This document shows, piece by piece, positions 49,301-61,300 of a DNA stretch of 64,000 nt (its first letter is position 1; every line of letters begins with the position of its first letter). This DNA is from Campylorhamphus procurvoides (lineage: Eukaryota; Chordata; Aves; Passeriformes; Dendrocolaptidae). The stretch lies in NCBI GenBank assembly GCA_013396655.1, contig WBMV01007805.1, forward strand, positions 37,959 to 101,958, in the 5' to 3' direction. Both the position numbers and the translations under genes were made by a program. The notes below the pieces were generated by a model, which was not told the origin of the DNA, ran no database searches, and saw only the letters and a program-made list of their open reading frames with translations.

Positions 49301-52300
49301 TACTGAGTTCTTCTTTGTTCCTTTTTATGTCCTTCAGGGTTTTTGTAAGAACAGATGTTGATCAGAAGAGAGGAGAAGTGACTGGGGGTGAGGATGGCTC
49401 AGGTGTGCCTTGCTGTGGACCTCCGAGAGAGAGCAAGAAAGCTCTTAAACTGGGAGGCCAGGTTGAATTAGAACAGGTAGAACAGATGCTACTTAAAATA
49501 GACAACTGGTATTTCATTCCAGAGACCTGAAATAAAAGGCTTTGTGAAAACTCACTTAACTCCAGTGCCCTTCCAGGGAGGAAGGCCTGTGTCCTCAACC
49601 TCTCTGTGATTTTCCCTCTCTTGCAGCACAGTCACTCTGCTATTTCTCCTTGGGAAAGGTCTCTGGCTGTTGCCTGGGCATCGTGCTGGGTCTGCTTGCT
49701 GCTCCCTCCAGTCTCTGGCCTTAGCTGTGCTCACCTGCCCTGTGCCTGCCCTGACCTCCTCTCTGGAAGTTTCTTGTTCACAGGCACCAAAGTTTTTGTT
49801 CACAGTCATGTTCACTCCTGCTCTTCCTCGAGAAAATCCCTCCTCATTTACAGCAGTGAACAGTGGGAAAAGCTCTTGTCCATGTTGCTAAGCCATGGTC
49901 TCTTACAGGAGAGGATCTCAAGAACCTGGAACCAAACCCAGCAGTGCTTAGTGCCAGAGAAACTGTGTCGTGTCAGGAGCAGAGGAGGCACCTCTGCCCT
50001 GCCTTAGTGCAGGGTTCTTCCTGGGAGGGTGGTTTGCTTGGAGTGGTGGAACATTTGAGCTTTTGCACCATCCATAAATACAGTGCCAGGCTGGCAAATC
50101 CCACAAGGAGGAGTTACTCTTTCCACAGCACTCCTGTCCATGTTCTGCCCTCCTGTTCCCCACATGCTAACACACGTGGTGGAGAATGTCCTTTGCTGTT
50201 TCTTGCTCTCTCCCAGATGTGGAAGAGAAGTACTCCATGGTCAGCATGGCTTTCCTTCCCTTGCAAACTTCTCATTTGTCTCTTATCCGTTTGTCTCTTT
50301 GGGATCATTGATGTTCATCAATCCTCGGTCTGTTTTATCCCCTAGTAAAATATTAATATTTACATAGGATGTATAAACCCCTCAATATTTTGTTCAGATG
50401 ATCTTCTGTATGTGAGAACTAAACTCTGTCTAGAGATTGCTGTATTTTGTCCCTTTTTGCTACTTTGAAACACTTCCTCAGTGTGTGTTTCTTGGCATTT
50501 GCTGCTCCATGAGGGGATTAAACTCCATGAGTGTATCCTTAAGAAAGACATTGATCCAGTCTTGATTCCCAGCAGAGCCAACTGGAAACAGGTTAAGACT
50601 GTAGCCTCAAGCTGCTCCAGGGCAGGTTCAGGTTGGACATCAGGAGGGATTTCTTCATGGGAAGGGTGGTCAGGCATTGGAAGGAGCTGCCCAGGGAGGT
50701 TTGGAGTGTCCAGGGAAGGACTGGGCATGGCACTCAGTGCTCTGGGCTGGGGGACAAGGTGGGGATTGGTCACAGGTTGGACTCAATGATCTTGGAGGTC
50801 TTTGCCAACCTCAGTGATTCTGGAATCATGCTGGCTTTGTGCTCATCAACTGAGTATCTCACTCCTTCTCATTTGCTGGAGCATGGCCAGGTTGCTGCTA
50901 TTAACAGGCTGATATAATTTCTTGACACTTGAGTTGTTCTCCCTCCAGAGACCATGACCACCTTCCCAGGCTGTACCCAGTTCAGGAAGCCTTTTCTAAT
51001 CCCCCCTGAAGTTCTCTGCCCACCATCCAGACTCAGATCCTGACTCCTCCTGCTCCCTGGGTGAGGAGAAGCAGCACTGCAGGGTTTTGGGCACAAATGC
51101 AGGTGCTTGTGTTTCACCTCATGGCTGCATGAGGTGAAATTCCTGAAAGCAGAATTTGTGGCAGTGGATTTTTAGTTACCTGACTAAGATCCACCGTTGA
51201 TTACAAACCTGTCCAAGAGAAATAAATGCATTTTTTAAACACAGGGTTTGTCCTGAAACAGTGATTCCAGAAAGTCATATTCTTCTACCAGGGAGAAGGG
51301 AAAAACATGGAAGTAAAAAGAAATCACAGAAGAGGAAATGTGTTTTAAAACCTGTGGAAGCTGGGCTGGTGCAAAGCTCTGGATCAGGTTGTTTATCTGC
51401 TCTGAGATGGCCACCACTGCTGAAATTGGTGGCTCCCTTCGTAAGAAGAGGTACATAATGTTCCATCTTGACAATGTTGAGTGGTTTTGAATATAAACAT
51501 CAAAACACAGAGAATTGCTCACCTCAGTGAAGTAAAATACCAGGGGACTCTGTGCCCATCCAAGTTCTTGACAATGAGGTGCTTGTGCAGGATGTGCAGG
51601 AAGTTTTTGCCCTTCGGGATAGGGCCAGGGCAGAACCTTCTTCCTGTGGGAATGCAGAGTGTCTGCAACTGAAAGGGCATGAACAGCTGTGTTACCCTCT
51701 AGAAATGTGTATTGTTCTGTTTCTGGAAAACTGGTTAATGAACCTCCCACCTCTGTCAGAGGTTTAGCAGACTGACAACCCCTGATCCACTTGCTCTGTT
51801 GCTGGTGGAACTCAGCAAGTGGCAAGAGAAACAAACCCATCTCTTTTACCTTGTGTATCTGGCCATTGCAAGATTTATTTTAATGGTGGGGGCAGAAGTG
51901 GCTGAACTTCCTTCTTCAACCTGAAAACTGTTGGTCACTGAGGTGAAGCAAAGAGAATCCTCCTGCTTGTTGTGGAGTGGAGCCATCCCTGTCCTTTGGT
52001 GTGCAGACCAGTGTTCTGGGATTCAGACTGGCAGGGAAGAGAGACATCAGCTCCTCCATCAGTCAGCAGTGCTGGGGAACATGACAGGGACTGTTCTGAG
52101 GGGGGTTTTGTGCCCACCTGCAGACACTCTGCTCCCATCTGGGCCCAGACTGCTCGTTCTTCACACCTCTGGTACTCTGTAATTCTGCTTTTCCCTTCCT
52201 CCTCAAGAAGCCCTTTTGGGTCAGGGCATCTGTGCTGAGACAGCTGTAGTTGTGTCTCTTGACTGGGAGGGGAGTAACAAAAGGAGGGCTTGGCTTGGGA

Positions 52301-55300
52301 AACAATTCTTTGACTGGGATGAAAGCACCACTTCCAACAAGATTTTCTTTGGCATGGTCTCTGTATTTTTTTGCAGATTGACTGAACTAATTGTTTCCTA
52401 TTTGTGACCCAAGAATTGTTTCAGCAAAACCTGTCTGCCCTGTGGATTTGTTCACAGGAGGGATGGAAGACTGAGTTGCAGCTGCTTGTGCTGGGAGCAG
52501 AAGTGGCTGGGTTTCCTTCATTCACCCTTTTTTCCTTTTATTGCTCTTTTTCTTGTCTTGGCAAGGCCAAGTCAAACAGATTCAGCAATTCCTCTTTGTT
52601 TAAGACTTACTATAATCATTATCAAGTGGCAGAGCCCCCACCTCCTCCATCAGACACTGCCATGGTGTTTTCTACTTGATCTTTTGTGCTTCGTTCTCCA
52701 GAAGAAAAGCCAAGCTCTTCAAAAGCTGATGTGCAGGGACAAAACTTGTTGCTGGAGTGGTGACAACTTGTGCCAGGGGACCTTCTGTTCACCAAAAAAA
52801 TAAAAGTTTCTTTGCTGTTATTAGGCAGTGGAGTTTTCTGGGGAGTCCCTTCTCAAAGGTCAGAATAGAACGGGCTACAAATGGTGTATTGTGTGACTTT
52901 AACACCATTTTCCTTAAATGTGGTGCACAGGCTTTGGTCAGTAGTGGACAGCACTGCACTGTTCCCTCCCCAGTATAATCCTATTCTTCCTCTATTCTAT
53001 TTATAAGTATTTTTAATGGCTGGTTTTCCTTAGGTGGCTTGGAAATGGTGAGCTTTTCTGTGTTCACCTGTTTTCACAGGGCATAATCAAAGTGATTCTT
53101 GGGACAGTTTTGTGTTAGTCCATGAGATTAATTCAGGCTGCAAATCACAGGGATTTCAGCTCTTCAGCAAGTCCCATACCTACCCCTGCTAGGGGAGTCA
53201 TTGCAGGCTGTGGATGTGCTTAAGGTTTGAAAATCAGGTTTCTACATCTGTCCAGGAAGGTAGAAAAGCTGCTAAATCTGTACATTAAGGGGGCTGTTTC
53301 CCTTTGCACTGTCATGAGCTGGGCCTGGCACTGAGGATCTCTGTGGGTTTGCAGCTGTCAGGCAGAGCTCAGGCCTGCGTACAGAACTGTGTCCATAAAG
53401 AGGGGATGCTGGAAATAAAACTCTGAGTTCACTCCAGTAGCCATAATACAGCCCAGAGTGAGGTGGCCCTTTCTAGGGGAAAACCATGTACAGCTTATCC
53501 AGGGCATTTTCTCTTTGAAAGGAGTTTCAGCACTCACTTGTGAGACAAAGGACTAATTTATGCTTGGAAAATCAGCTCTACCTTTTGTTGTAATATGTAG
53601 AGACAGTCATACCATTTTGGCTGTTTTCTCCCATTGGATTTCTCTTCCTGTGAGGGGTGAAAAAGATTTAAGTGTATAAAACCTATAGTATGAAAATATA
53701 ACACTGAACAGGCTTGAATTCATAGAACCATAAAACGGTTTGGGTTGGAAGGGACCTTAAAGAATTCCACCTCGAAGTATGGCAAGACCTTATTCCTGTT
53801 GGAATTATGGTCTGTCCAATAAACAGAAGGTTTTGAGGGGCTTGTTATTTAAATTCTTGTCTGTAAATGTTTTCACAGAGGAACCTCTCAACACCTTGTT
53901 GTTCCCAGGTTAGAATAGAAAAGTTTGAGGATGCTAATAATAATGTAATAATCCTTGTAGCCTGATGTGTAGCCTTGTGGTACTCACAGGATATGCTGGG
54001 GTGGGAGGGACCCACAGGGACCATCCCCAGGAGTCACCCCCTGTGCCCCAGAGCATCCCCCGAACCCTCCTGGAGCTCTGGCAGCCTCGGGGGGAAGAAC
54101 CTTTCCCTGATACCCACCCTGCCCCTGCCCTGACACAGCTCCAGCCCTTCCCTGGATGAGGGAGAGCAGAGATCAGTGCCTGCCCCTCCCCAGGGAGTTC
54201 CCCCCCAGTTTCCCCCACGATGACAACAGGAGCTGACCCTCCATGATGACCCTCCTGTCCTCTCAGCCGCAGATGCAGCCGCCGGTGCAGCAGGTGGGGA
54301 TGGTGCCGACGCAGGCCATGGCCACGGGGCCCACGGCGGACCCCGAGAAGCGCAAGCTGATCCAGCAGCAGCTGGTCTTGCTGCTCCACGCCCACAAGTG
54401 TCAGCGGCGCGAGCAGGCCAACGGCGAGGTGCGTGCCTGCGCCCTGCCCCACTGCCGCACCATGAAGAACGTCCTCAACCACATGACCCACTGCCAGGCC
54501 GGCAAGGCCTGCCAAGGTGAGCCCACCGCGCTGGGGCTGCTCCTCGGGGAGCTTTGGGGGGTTGCAAGGCCTGCCAAGGTGAGGCCACCGCGCTGGGGCT
54601 GCTCCTCGGGGAGCTTTGGGGGGGTCTAAGGGTGCTCCTCTGCTTCTTGAGAGCATTCCTGCACCCTAACGGTGCGAGCGGGCGTGGAGTTGGTTCTGGG
54701 GTGGAGCTGCTGTTGCCTTTGCCTGGTTTGCACTTCTCATCTCTCTGCTGTCGGTTTAAAAAAGATAATGCCCAATTTGCCTTTTGCGAGGAGGATGGGG
54801 CCAGGGTGGCCTTGGAAGTGTCTTTTACATCTCCTGTGTTGTATAAGGAGGGTGTGCCATCCACCACCTCTTTAGATGTTACTGCTGGATGCCTTCATTG
54901 CCTCCTTCTCTCATCCCAAAGAGCTGGAGTTGGGTTGGGCTGTGTTTAGTTACACACAGTGTCACTTGTGAGGGAGGAAGACTAGAATTGCTGTTAGAGG
55001 GAGAAAGACTAGAATTGCTTAGAGGGAGAAAGACTGGAATTGCTGTTAAAAATGAGGCTGAGTGAATTGCAAACCTGCTTGCCACCCCCCCTAACTCCAT
55101 TGCCTTTCCTTGCTGCAGTTGCCCATTGTGCTTCGTCGAGACAAATCATCTCCCACTGGAAGAATTGTACCCGGCACGACTGTCCTGTGTGCCTTCCTCT
55201 GAAAAATGCCAGTGACAAAAGGAACCAACAGCGTGAGTAGCTCCCCTCCTGCTGCCACCTCTGAGTGCTCCTGGCACAGCTCAGCAGCTGGGCAGTGTGG

Positions 55301-58300
55301 GATGAACCTTGGCACTGTCCTCACAAACTCAGTGGGGATAAATTTACCAGTGAGTTCTCCTTTCGGGTTGCTGAATGCAGTTTATGACTGAAATACACAG
55401 TAATTGGGGAGGTCTGAGCTCAAGCACCCATATTTTTTTAAAGGATGTGGAAGCTTCTCACTGGTGGTGCTTTGTGAGGCAGGTCAGTAATTCCAGTTGT
55501 GAGACAGGTTAATAATTCCAGTTGTGAGGCAGTTTTGGATAGAGATGGGGTTTGGGGGAAGGAGAGAAGCTACTTGGTTGGTTTTCTTGCTGCTGGAAAG
55601 AGTTTAAATTAACTAATTTAGTGCTAGTGGTTTAAAATAATCAAAAATGTTTGAAAAAAAAATCTTGGATTCAAAAAGATCTGGTCTGGGTGTTTTAATT
55701 ATGAAGTGTATTAATTGCTGGTACAGATGAGCTGAAGTCCTGCAAATCACAGTGCTCATGCCTGGTCTCTGGAATAGCTGAGCTGTTACTGATGCTTGGG
55801 CAAGTCCATTTCTGGTGTGTTTTTATTTCCTTCTTGCTCTGAAACAGAAAATACTGAAGTTATGTTGGTAGGTTTTGCTTCTCATCAAATCCTTTGAAAA
55901 GGTGCCAGAATGGAACATTTTACAGCATCGACACTGCAGTTCTAGGAGTCTTGAGTAATGTTATGCCTGAGTATGTTTAAGTAAGGGTTAAGGAGTGGAA
56001 AAGAGCTGGAGAACTTGCAGAGCTTGGACACTGGAATTGGGTTGGAAGCATTCTGCTGATTTCCAGAGCACCAGTAAACCTTGGAGGATGGAGAATTGCT
56101 CCTAAATTAGGTGGGATTAAATCAGAGGAACTGTCAAAACTGTTCATTGAGCATTGCCCTCTTTGTGGTTTCAGGAGGGGTTTTCCCCCCCCAAAACTGA
56201 AAAAAATACAGCTGTAGAGTTTGTAATTACAACTTGGAGGTCAGGAATTTGTGTTCTACCAAACTTCTTGGTAAACAAGATAAGTCTCGTGTTTTGAAAA
56301 TATTAATTTGTTGCAAGTGATTAGTTGTTTGGCCCTCGAAAAATGTGTTGAAAGCTTTGCTTTTTAATATGACATGGTCCATTTGTGCATAACATCCTTA
56401 TTAGACAGTTGTTGTCAAAGTGCTAACAACATCTAGCACAACAGAATTGTATTTTTCAGTGCAAGCTGCTGGAGAAAAGTAGTTTGTGCAGTATTTTTGT
56501 TGCTCACACAGCTTATCCAAAGAGAACAAAAACTTGAACACAGGCAGTCCTCAAAAATAATTTTGTTTTGGGATGTTGTTTGGCTGCAACAGAATTATAA
56601 TGAGTTCAGTGTAGAATTTGGCTCTCTTGTTGCATATGGGAGGAGATAAATATGAAATTCCTTCTATTCCTTCTATTATTATTAATCAATAACCCAGTGG
56701 TGCATGGATCTTTGTCCTGGGTTGTGGCTCTGAGTCATACACGGGACAGCTCATGGTTTGAAAGTGAAAGAGGAACACTAAAAACACTTGTGTAGATCTA
56801 TTGTAAAGGGTGCCCTTTTTGGGCAATCAGGAGGGTTTGTGAAATGGTTTGCATTAATATGTGCATCTGAAAATGCTGTGCCTGTTCAGGGGAAAACCGA
56901 CCTGGTTGTGTTAGTTTAAGACTGGAGGAAGGTGTTGGTTGTCTAAGGAATAAATGATCACAGAATCCACTCAATTGGAGGGAAGAAGGTGTCTGGCTTT
57001 GGCAGAATATGATGAGAACATTTAGGAAGGGAAAAAGAAATTAGAAGTGCAAAGACCCTGGTTCCCTTGTCAGGCTGTGTTTCTTACAGAGAGCCTGAAC
57101 CCTCCTTCCTGTGCCCATCCCTGTTCTCCTGCCTATCCCAGTCCTGCTGTGTCCACACTGGGCTTTCAGAAGGTTCTGCAGCTGAGCCTTTGCAATCTGG
57201 TGCCTCATTTCCACCCTTGCTGTGCTTTTTGGTCCCACTCCTTGGGGCTCTGTGTCCTGCAGAATGTCCTGGGCTTTGGGTCATTGCCATGGAGCTGCTC
57301 CTATGCAGGTCTTTCAGTGTTAAGGTGTTTTGCAAAGAACATCTGGGCCAGGTTTCTTTTGTATAGCTTTTTTTTAGTTTTTTAAAGCAACCTTGAGCTG
57401 TATTTTATTATAATGGTTGATAGGGAGCTGAATTTCCTATTCCCCATAGGAAATACTGGGACAAGTTTGAAATTCTTGCTGTTCCACGTGGCTCTTGTTG
57501 TGTGTCCCACCTACCCCTGAGGGGCCAGGGGAAACTGGAAAACAAATGTTGTTTGGCACTTGCTAAAACATCATGATTTTCTTTTGAATGAGCAGGTGAC
57601 CCTTGTGTTTTGAAGTAATGGCTTGAAATGTTTGGGGCTTTTTTTAGGAAGTGCCTCCTCCTTGCTGAGCCCACCACAATGTGAGTTCTAAACTCTTGCA
57701 AAGAGTTGTTGATGTATTTCCTAGTTTTTTAGCTAGGAATTATATTTTTAGCTGTCCAGGTGTGCTGTGCTCGTGTCCTGAGCCATCCTCCTGCAGTGCT
57801 TTATGGGCTCCCTTCCAGCATCAGGGGACACCAGAAATCCCCTGCTCAGGGGGCTCAGCTCAGGCTGGGAGATGGAGCTGTGAACATGGAGCTGGTTTCC
57901 TCTGTAATTTTAGCTTGGAGGAAAATTTGAAATAAAATGCAGCAAGGAGTAAGCTGGATTAAGGAAAATTCAATTTGAAACCACCGATTTTCACCTAAAA
58001 ATGTGATTTTCAAGCCTGAGCCAAAAATTCTGGAGTATGTGGACTTGGGGATGAAGAGTGGGAATCTGGTGAGGGCAATGGAAATAGGGGCCAGGAGCTA
58101 ATGGCTGAGGGAGCAGGAAAGGGAAGAATGTTGAGCTTTTGGGAGCCAGCCCTTTGCAGAGAAGGAGGGAATGCCTTGGGGCACAGGGAATTGTATCCTG
58201 GAGGAGGAGGAGGAGGAGGCAGCAGCTTCTTCAGCAGAGCCTGTGAAAACTGGAAATGAAATCCAACCTGCTCGAGTCTCACTGTCAGTAACTCTGACAT

Positions 58301-61300
58301 CTGCAAACCAAACCTGTGTCTTGTTTGTCCAGTTGCTGGATATCAGATCTGTAATGGTGAGCCATCAGTTGTCCCAGGGAGCCCTGGGATGGGTGCTTAG
58401 CCCATGGATTAAGGAGTTGCAGTCACAGACTAATGCAGTGCTGTCCTGGGAAGGCTTTGGGTTTAAGGCTTCACTTAAATAGGCACTAAAATGGCATTGG
58501 TGGTGAAGTTTAAGAGTTACTATTGACACTTCCTACCTTCAAGTTCCTCATAAAATCTTTGCCCCATGGTTTGATTTAAGATGCAGCCCTTAATGAAATG
58601 ATTGTACATTTACCTTTGTGTCCCTGCCTAATTCTGGGGGCAGGACAGGCTTGTGCTGAGAGCTGAGTCAAAGTCAGGAGGACAGGACAAGTCTCTTTTG
58701 ATTTTAAATCAAAAATTTAAGCCAGACTTCTCAAAAGTGGATTAACATGTTCACTGGACTGGTCAGGTTAGAGAAGTGCTGGGCATTTATGCTTAAAATA
58801 GAATTAGGAGTCTGTGTTTAAAATAAATTTTCATTAGCTGGAGGGTTTCCCCTCCAGAAGACTCAAGTGCTTCACACTTGTGGTTTCTGCCATGGGCTCA
58901 TCAATGTCTGAAGCATCAGGTAATAAAAATAAATTGCAGCAGACATTGTTTCATGTAGCAGTGGCCTAATGTGATAGCTTCTGTTAGTTCCAGGGCTCTA
59001 TTTATTTTAATTGACTTTATTCCCTGCAGTACCTGCCTCAGAAGGGACAGTGTTTGGCTTGGTCTGCCCAGAATGGCAATTTAATGCTCTCTGCCTCCAT
59101 CTTCTCTTGGACAGACTGAAATAATGTCACGCCTTCATATAAACCCAGTGAACAAACAGACACACAAAAATCCTCCAGTTTTGTGGGATTTAACCCTCCT
59201 GGAGACTTCCTATTGCAATTCCTTGGCTTGCACTTGTGTGAAGGTGTTTTCTCTCAGGTGGTGTCATTCCAGAGTGTTATGTGCAAATCCAACAAGAATT
59301 CATACAGTTGCTCTTTAATATATCTGGGGGTTTTTAATGAAGGTGATAGGATCTCAATCAGCTTATGACTTTGTTCTTAAACTCTCTTGGAAATGATCAT
59401 TGAGTTCAAAAGTTACTGTGAATGTGTCCACAGAGTGTAAATATAGGTAAGCTTAATTTCTGTGGTAGCCCCAGTGTTTAAAACACTGTGGATTGTCCCT
59501 TGGGGGATAAAAAAAAAGAAAAGAATATTTTCTGTGGGGCTCCTTATTGTGGAGAGGGAGATCTCTGACCATGTTTATTTGTAGTTCTTTGCCAAATGAG
59601 ATCAGATTGACTCCTCATCTGGAGAGAGGAAAGCCTGGGCTCTGTAAGGTGTGTGTTTGCTCTTGGGTGGGAGCTGGAAGCCTGTGGATCTCCCTGAGTG
59701 ATTCTCTCAGTTTCCATGGTGGGTAAGGATTTAAGAAAGCCTGGATAACGCTGTTAATGTCTCAGAAGGCTTGTTTCCCTGAGTTTTTTATCTAACCACG
59801 TGCCCCTCCTCATATTTCAATGAAACAGTGATTGTTGCCAGTATTAAAAGCCATTACTGTTGCTATGTTTAGCTCACAAGTTTGTAATGCACTTTTGTAA
59901 TTACTTGAAGGGGAAAATGGGAAGGATGAGTTTCTTCTAGCAGAGTCTCAGTTCTCCAACTGAAGGGTATAATATTCCATGGGCCAGTTGCAGTGGAACA
60001 TGCTATTACTTGGAATGGCAGCTCAAATGAGGTCCAGAAAGCAGAATTTTATTTACTTCTGGGTTGAGTAAATCCTCCTTTTCCCTGTTGTTTCCATTCC
60101 CTGTGCACAGTGGCAGTGACAGATGTGTGGTGAGAGAGGCTGGTTGGTTGGGTGGTCATGCAGGTGAGCACAGCCTGAACCCAGCAGGGCTGTCAGACCC
60201 CTCAGTGATGGGGTTTGGGGTAATTTGGCCTCCAGAGGGTTCGTGCAGTGACTGCTCTCAGTGAGTGTCTCCCACCAGATCTTCAGTACCCCCTGTGTCC
60301 AGGACCCAGCATTCCTGCTGAGCTCAGGGTCTCTGCTCTGGAGCCCAGTCCCTTGACATAAAGTGGGATTGATGGGAAAGAGGAAAGGAGAGGAATAAAA
60401 TGGTTTTTCCCCTTAGCCTACTGTCTCAAGCATGAAAATCCTATTTAGCCTCATCTTTTTATCTGTTCCAGCAATTATGGACTTATCTGCCTGAAATGCA
60501 CAGCCCTTCAGACTGCATGGATTAATAGTTAGGGGGGTTCTGTGGGTCCTGTGCCATCTGAGGCTCAGTTTCCCCTCTTGGCATCAGGGGCATCATTCTG
60601 TCCTGTGCCAGGAACACACACAGAACCACGTGCGTGTCCTGGCGATTCTTGGCACGCTCAGTTTTCTTATTTATCCTCATCCATTTTCAATTTTCTCTTT
60701 TCCTTCCTTTGCAGCCCTTTTAGGGTCTCCAGCTGGTGGAATGCAGAACTCCATCGGGTCTGTTGGCACGGGCCAGCAGAACACGCCGTCTCTGAGCAAC
60801 CCCAACCCAATCGACCCCAGCTCCATGCAACGAGCCTACGCTGCCCTGGGGCTGCCCTATGGAAACCAGCCCCAGACACAGCTGCAGCCCCAGGTGCAGG
60901 GCCAGCAGCCAGCACAGCCCCAGGCTCACCAGCAAATGAGGACCATTAATGCACTGGGTAGGTGGGGGAAGCACCAAGAAAACGAGGGTTGAAATCGTTT
61001 ATGTTGAATTTTTAGAGCGGTCAGATTGGTGATGCTGTTTGTATTCCCCACTAATCATTTATGTGTGGTAGCAAGAGGGTTTGAATATATTGCTTTTGCC
61101 AGATAGCAGGAGGTGTAGTGTCTTCCAAAACACAGCTCAGAGCTTCTTGTTGTGTGAAGTGATGAGATAGAATTGCTGAAGAATTTTGCTTTACCAGTTG
61201 TCACCTGTTCTAACAGTTCTGTCTCAAATGCCACTTTCGTTCTGTGGCTTCTTAGTATTATCTTCTCTTTAGTTTGTGGATCTAATATTAAGAGTTTGTG

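Larger units (their letters stand above)
45534..54266 (+). other. CREBBP: CREBBP intron 3 (8,733 bp)
   Basis: Donor gtgagt, acceptor cctctcag. It holds three CR1 fragments (50.6, 53.7 and 54.0 kb) and a short G-rich repeat at 48.87 kb. A 201-codon open frame on the minus strand (51235-51840) has no recognisable family and is not called. Otherwise it is ordinary intron. Confidence 0.93.
55233..60714 (+). other. CREBBP: CREBBP intron 5 (5,482 bp)
   Basis: Donor gtgagt, acceptor ctttgcag. It is AT-leaning intron with a small tandem duplication at 55.47 kb and a (GGA)n tract near 58.2 kb. No CR1 copy long enough to call and no gene or RNA is seen. Confidence 0.94.

Noticed and set aside
56955..57000. 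Possible CR1 remnant starting 'gatcacagaatccactcaat'
   Set aside because: Similarity is limited to about 12 bases, too short to support.
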